Below are positions 13,400 to 15,523 of a DNA stretch of 15,523 nucleotides, piece by piece (position 1 is the first letter of the stretch; every line of letters starts with the position of its first letter). The stretch comes from Mailhella massiliensis. Lineage in GTDB: Bacteria; Desulfobacterota; Desulfovibrionia; Desulfovibrionales; Desulfovibrionaceae. The stretch lies in contig NZ_DYZA01000081.1 of NCBI RefSeq assembly GCF_020741395.1, positions 1-15,523 of the forward strand. The letters are read 5' to 3'. A program made the position numbers and the translations under genes. The notes below the pieces were generated by a model. That model was given only the letters and a program-made list of their open reading frames with translations, was not told the origin of the DNA and ran no database searches.

Positions 13400-14040
13400 G
13401 CGCGCGGCCCGCGCCCGGCAGGAAAAGCCCCGCCCGCGCCTTTCTCCCACGCGGCGTTTCCCGCTCCTTTATCCCCTGCGCCGGGGCGGCGCTGGCAGCT
13501 TATCAACGACACGTCGCCGGACGTGCCCTTCTCCCACGCGCCGGGCAACGCTTCCCCCGGCACGGGAAAAAGGGCCATGAGGGGCCCGGCACAGGGGCCC
13601 GGCACAAGGGCAGCCCGCCGTAAAAAAGCCGCAGGCCGGGAACGCGCGCGCTTCCCCGCGCGTTCTGTACGGGCCTCATCCCCTTGCAGGGGTGCTTTCC
13701 GGCACATCCGGCCCATGAACTTTCTCCGCTTCCTTCCCCTCCATACCGAAGCGGATGCAACATCGCCTTCTCACAAAAAGGCCGCCCGGCGGAGGCCCGC
13801 CCAAACAGGAAAAAGGCGGCAGCGCCCTGCCGGGGACTTATCGCGCATCCGGCGCACGAAAAAGCCGCATGCCCATGCGGCGGCGCGCAGGATATTCACC
13901 GCCCGGGGCAGGAACTTCACCACCAAAAAACCGCATCGCCTTTTCCTCTGTGCGCGGCAGGCCCTCCCCGGGAAAAAACGACGCCGCGCAATCCCTCTTC
14001 CGGCAGAACTTACGGTATCTTTCCGGCCGCCTTCCTGCGT
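13400..14040. other. Long GC-rich region without a convincing gene
   Basis: No open frame here has a ribosome binding site plus recognisable sequence; the longest translations are Arg/Pro/Ala-rich and look like frame shadows. Structural elements are a 13-bp perfect tandem repeat GGGGCCCGGCACA (13581-13606), a 9-bp hairpin GAACGCGCG/CGCGCGTTC (13640-13665) near a minus-strand T6 at 13622-13627, and the minus-strand terminator at 13859-13881. I looked for a tRNA that could serve as an integration site and found none. The region may be a decayed insertion or carry an untranslated minus-strand transcript. Confidence 0.45.
13859..13881 (-). terminator. Minus-strand intrinsic terminator
   Basis: GCCGCATG (13864-13871) and CATGCGGC (13874-13881) form a perfect 8-bp inverted repeat with two bases between. 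On the minus strand five T (13863-13859) follow. It has no matching minus-strand gene upstream, which suggests an unannotated leftward transcript from the AT-rich region. Confidence 0.55.
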
Positions 14041-14119
14041 ACATTTTCTTATGAATACTTTTTCTGGACAAATAATGAAACATACTTTTGAAAAAGAAGA
14101 AAAAAATCATATAACATGG

Positions 14120-14142
14120 CGAAAAAGTATACTTTTTCGTCA
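14120..14142 (+). repeat. Palindromic site 1 (with TCA flank)
   Basis: CGAAAAAGTATACTTTTTCG at 14120-14139 is a perfect 20-bp palindrome. With the next three bases (TCA) it matches the inverted copy at 14257-14235 at 22 of 23 positions. Confidence 0.9.
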
Positions 14143-14234
14143 CCTTAAACCATGCCTTGCAAGATGCGAAACAGTATCAAATAAACACTTAAATTTCCAG
14201 TTAAAAATAGTTTAAAAACAATATCGGCTTTTCC

Positions 14235-14257
14235 TGACGAAAAAGTATACCTTTTCG
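14235..14257 (-). repeat. Palindromic site 2 (inverted relative to site 1)
   Basis: CGAAAAAGTATACCTTTTCG at 14238-14257 is the same palindrome with one mismatch. Read on the minus strand, the site plus its TCA flank aligns to site 1 with one mismatch in 23. It ends 22 bases before the recombinase-like start codon, so a protein bound here could block that gene. Confidence 0.88.
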
Positions 14258-14279
14258 ACAATCCTGTCAGAGGGAAATC

Positions 14280-15137
14280 ATGGACAGGAAAAGTATTCTT
14301 ACAAAAAAAATCAGCAAGACTCCCCTGTTCTGCGATTTTGCCGAAGAACGATATCTGCCCTTTGCCCGGGAGCATAAGCGCAGCTGGAAAACGGACCAGC
14401 GCTACCTCAACGCGCACATTCTCCCCTTTCTGGGGGCCTATCCTCTTGCCGAAATCTCCGAAAAAACGCTCAAGGACTGGTGCTCCGTCCTGGAAGGGTC
14501 AGGGCTTGCGCCAAGCTCCTGCTACCGCATCTTCTGGCTTGTCAAATACATGCTGAACTGCGCCGTACGCTGGCAGGTACTTGCCGACGACAGCGCCTTT
14601 AAAAAGGCCGTTTACCTGAGATGCAAAAAGCGCCCCCCGGAACTGCTTTCTCACGAAGAAGCCCTGAGGCTTATTCATCTGATTCAGGAATATCCCGGGC
14701 GGAGCAGCGCGCAGGCCATACACCTGCTTCTGCTCACAGGGGCCGGCAAGGCGGAAATCCTGAACGCCCGCTGGGAAGATCTCGACCTCAGGCGCGGTAT
14801 TCTTCTCTCCTCTCAGACCTTTACGGGCCGTGTCCGCCCCATCCCGCTCAACAGCGAGGCCCGGAAGCTCATTCAGAAGCTGCCCCGGCGTGAAGGCGTG
14901 CCGTGGCTTTTTTCCTCTGCAAACGGCAGGCGCCTTGTTTCCCTGCACTACACCTGGAACATGCTGCGCATAAGGCTGGGCCGCCCCACCCTGCGCCTGG
15001 CCGACCTGCGCCACTGTTTTGCCGGATTCCTCATCGACATGGGCCTCCGCCGCAAGGAGCTGAATAATATCCTGGGGCATTACCTGCCGGAAACTCTGTC
15101 TCTTCTGGCCAGCTCCTCCCACGGGAGGCAGGCATGA
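14280..15137 (+). CDS. Tyrosine recombinase-like protein lacking most catalytic residues
   Basis: This 285-residue protein has the two-domain plan of phage-integrase/XerC-type recombinases. Residues ~15-110 form a SAM-like core-binding domain (SWKTDQRYLNAHILPFLGAYPL). Residues ~120-277 form the catalytic fold: HLLLLTGAGKAEILNARWEDLD, FTGRVRPIPLN, LADLRHCFAGFLIDMG and LNNILGHYLPE. Aligned to the family motifs, Arg I of TGxRxxE is Gly156, the beta-hairpin Lys is Phe181, His of HxLRH is Ala241, and the nucleophilic Tyr nine residues after GH is Leu276. Only Arg244 and His267 remain. The frame is intact and starts with AGAGGG before ATG, so this is not ordinary decay. It probably binds DNA without cutting it, perhaps as a regulator acting on the upstream palindromes. 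It overlaps the next gene by ATGA. Confidence 0.82.
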   Translation: MDRKSILTKKISKTPLFCDFAEERYLPFAREHKRSWKTDQRYLNAHILPFLGAYPLAEISEKTLKDWCSVLEGSGLAPSSCYRIFWLVKYMLNCAVRWQVLADDSAFKKAVYLRCKKRPPELLSHEEALRLIHLIQEYPGRSSAQAIHLLLLTGAGKAEILNARWEDLDLRRGILLSSQTFTGRVRPIPLNSEARKLIQKLPRREGVPWLFSSANGRRLVSLHYTWNMLRIRLGRPTLRLADLRHCFAGFLIDMGLRRKELNNILGHYLPETLSLLASSSHGRQA

Positions 15138-15523
15138 GCGGCGGCCCTTTCCTTTCCGTCATCATCCCGGTGTACAATGTGGAAAAGTATCTGGCCCGGT
15201 GCCTGGACAGCGTTCTCGCTCAGAGCTTTTCCGACATGGAAATCATCTGCGTGGACGACGGCTCCACAGACTCCTCGCCGGACATTCTGCGCGCCTACGC
15301 GGCCCGCGATGCGCGCATCCGCCTTATTCATCAGAAGAACCGGGGTATCGCTGCGGCCAGAAATGCAGGGCTTGACGCCGCGGCAGGCCGCTATGTCGCC
15401 TTTGTGGACAGCGACGACGCCGTTACCCCGGATATCTACAAAAGCATTTTCTCCCATTGCCCGGAAGAAGCGGAAGGAATCTGCTTCAGCGCAGAGGAAG
15501 TGTCCGAACCCGACGCGGAAAAG
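15134..15523 (+). CDS. Family 2 glycosyltransferase, N-terminal part (3' end outside window)
   Basis: The frame starts at the ATGA overlap with the recombinase-like gene and is open for 130 codons to the window edge. It shows the GT-A signature of family 2 transferases: SVIIPVYNVEKYLARCLDSV near the N-terminus, ICVDDGSTDSS for nucleotide-sugar binding, QKNRGIAAARNAGLDAAAG, and the metal-binding DxD-type motif FVDSDD. These enzymes transfer a sugar from an NDP-sugar during LPS, capsule or glycoprotein synthesis at the cytoplasmic membrane. The four-base overlap means translation is probably coupled to the upstream recombinase-like protein. The acceptor, sugar and full length cannot be judged from this fragment. 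Confidence 0.9.
   Translation, partial: MSGGPFLSVIIPVYNVEKYLARCLDSVLAQSFSDMEIICVDDGSTDSSPDILRAYAARDARIRLIHQKNRGIAAARNAGLDAAAGRYVAFVDSDDAVTPDIYKSIFSHCPEEAEGICFSAEEVSEPDAEK

Larger units (their letters stand above)
14041..14279. promoter_or_regulatory. AT-rich control region upstream of the recombinase-like gene
   Basis: This stretch is sharply AT-rich against GC-rich flanks. It carries two 20-bp palindromes plus related partial sites: AATACTTTTTC at 14054-14064, CATACTTTTGAAAAAG at 14081-14096, and GAAAAGTAT at 14288-14296 just inside the gene. A possible rightward promoter is TTGCAA (14157-14162), 17 bases, AATAAA (14180-14185), lying between the palindromes. The ribosome binding site AGAGGG (14269-14274) precedes the start codon. 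Confidence 0.55.

Noticed and set aside
13838..14143. Possible 101-residue minus-strand protein (MTKKYTFSP...)
   Set aside because: The start codon lies next to palindrome 1, the N-terminus is a poly-Phe run from an A-rich tract, and the rest is Arg-rich. There is no domain and no ribosome binding site; it also crosses the terminator at 13859-13881.
13523..14215. 230-codon plus-strand frame before the recombinase-like gene
   Set aside because: The Arg/Ala/Pro-rich translation runs through a hairpin zone and an abrupt base-composition change with no conserved sequence.
13400..15137. Prophage or integrative element next to a tRNA attachment site
   Set aside because: I found no tRNA, no second attachment-site copy and no phage genes, and the recombinase-like protein lacks its nucleophile, so an active element is not supported.

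Overview
The window is a GC-rich piece of bacterial chromosome. Gene content suggests a Gram-negative, host-associated anaerobe, perhaps a Desulfovibrionaceae relative (inference, moderate confidence). The clues are heptose/LPS synthesis (HldE), pyruvate phosphate dikinase, a YedF-type selenium-associated protein, a DctPQM TRAP transporter, and what looks like a type III secretion effector/chaperone locus. No rRNA, tRNA or CRISPR array was seen. No type III machinery gene lies in the window, so the secretion assignment rests on the chaperone and on gene architecture.

Layout. Bases 1-764 hold the 3' end of pyruvate phosphate dikinase with a strong terminator. Bases 1109-1714 (-) encode YedF. 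It is divergent from hldE (1985-3466, +), and both have plausible promoters in the shared gap. Bases 3658-8719 (-) form the most unusual block: a CesT-like chaperone (8255-8719) with a good promoter, followed by two large paralogous proteins (6316-8235 and 3658-5871). The paralogs share an N-terminal segment, repeated helical modules, and a C-terminal domain with a papain-like Cys/His/Asn arrangement. The 444-base gap between them carries a decayed second copy of the chaperone gene. The block therefore arose by tandem duplication of a chaperone-effector cassette, followed by loss of one chaperone.

Bases 9076-9251 carry a promoter-like sequence, several consecutive strong hairpins and an intrinsic terminator. 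This is a candidate small RNA or leader upstream of an AEC-family permease (9311-10276). Bases 10378-13338 are a complete TRAP transporter (dctP, dctQ, dctM), with an intercistronic hairpin after dctP and a strong bidirectional terminator at the end. About 640 bases of GC-rich sequence without a convincing gene follow, then about 240 bases of strikingly AT-rich DNA.

That AT-rich DNA contains two 20-bp palindromes whose flanks match best in inverted orientation. Next come a tyrosine-recombinase-like gene (14280-15137) and, overlapping it by ATGA, a family 2 glycosyltransferase that runs off the window. The recombinase-like protein has lost the catalytic Arg I, Lys, His and Tyr, so it probably works as a DNA-binding protein rather than an integrase. 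The palindromes are its obvious candidate sites.

The strongest leads are the duplicated effector cassette with its dead chaperone copy, the catalytically dead recombinase beside paired palindromes and a glycosyltransferase, and the structured RNA before the AEC permease gene.
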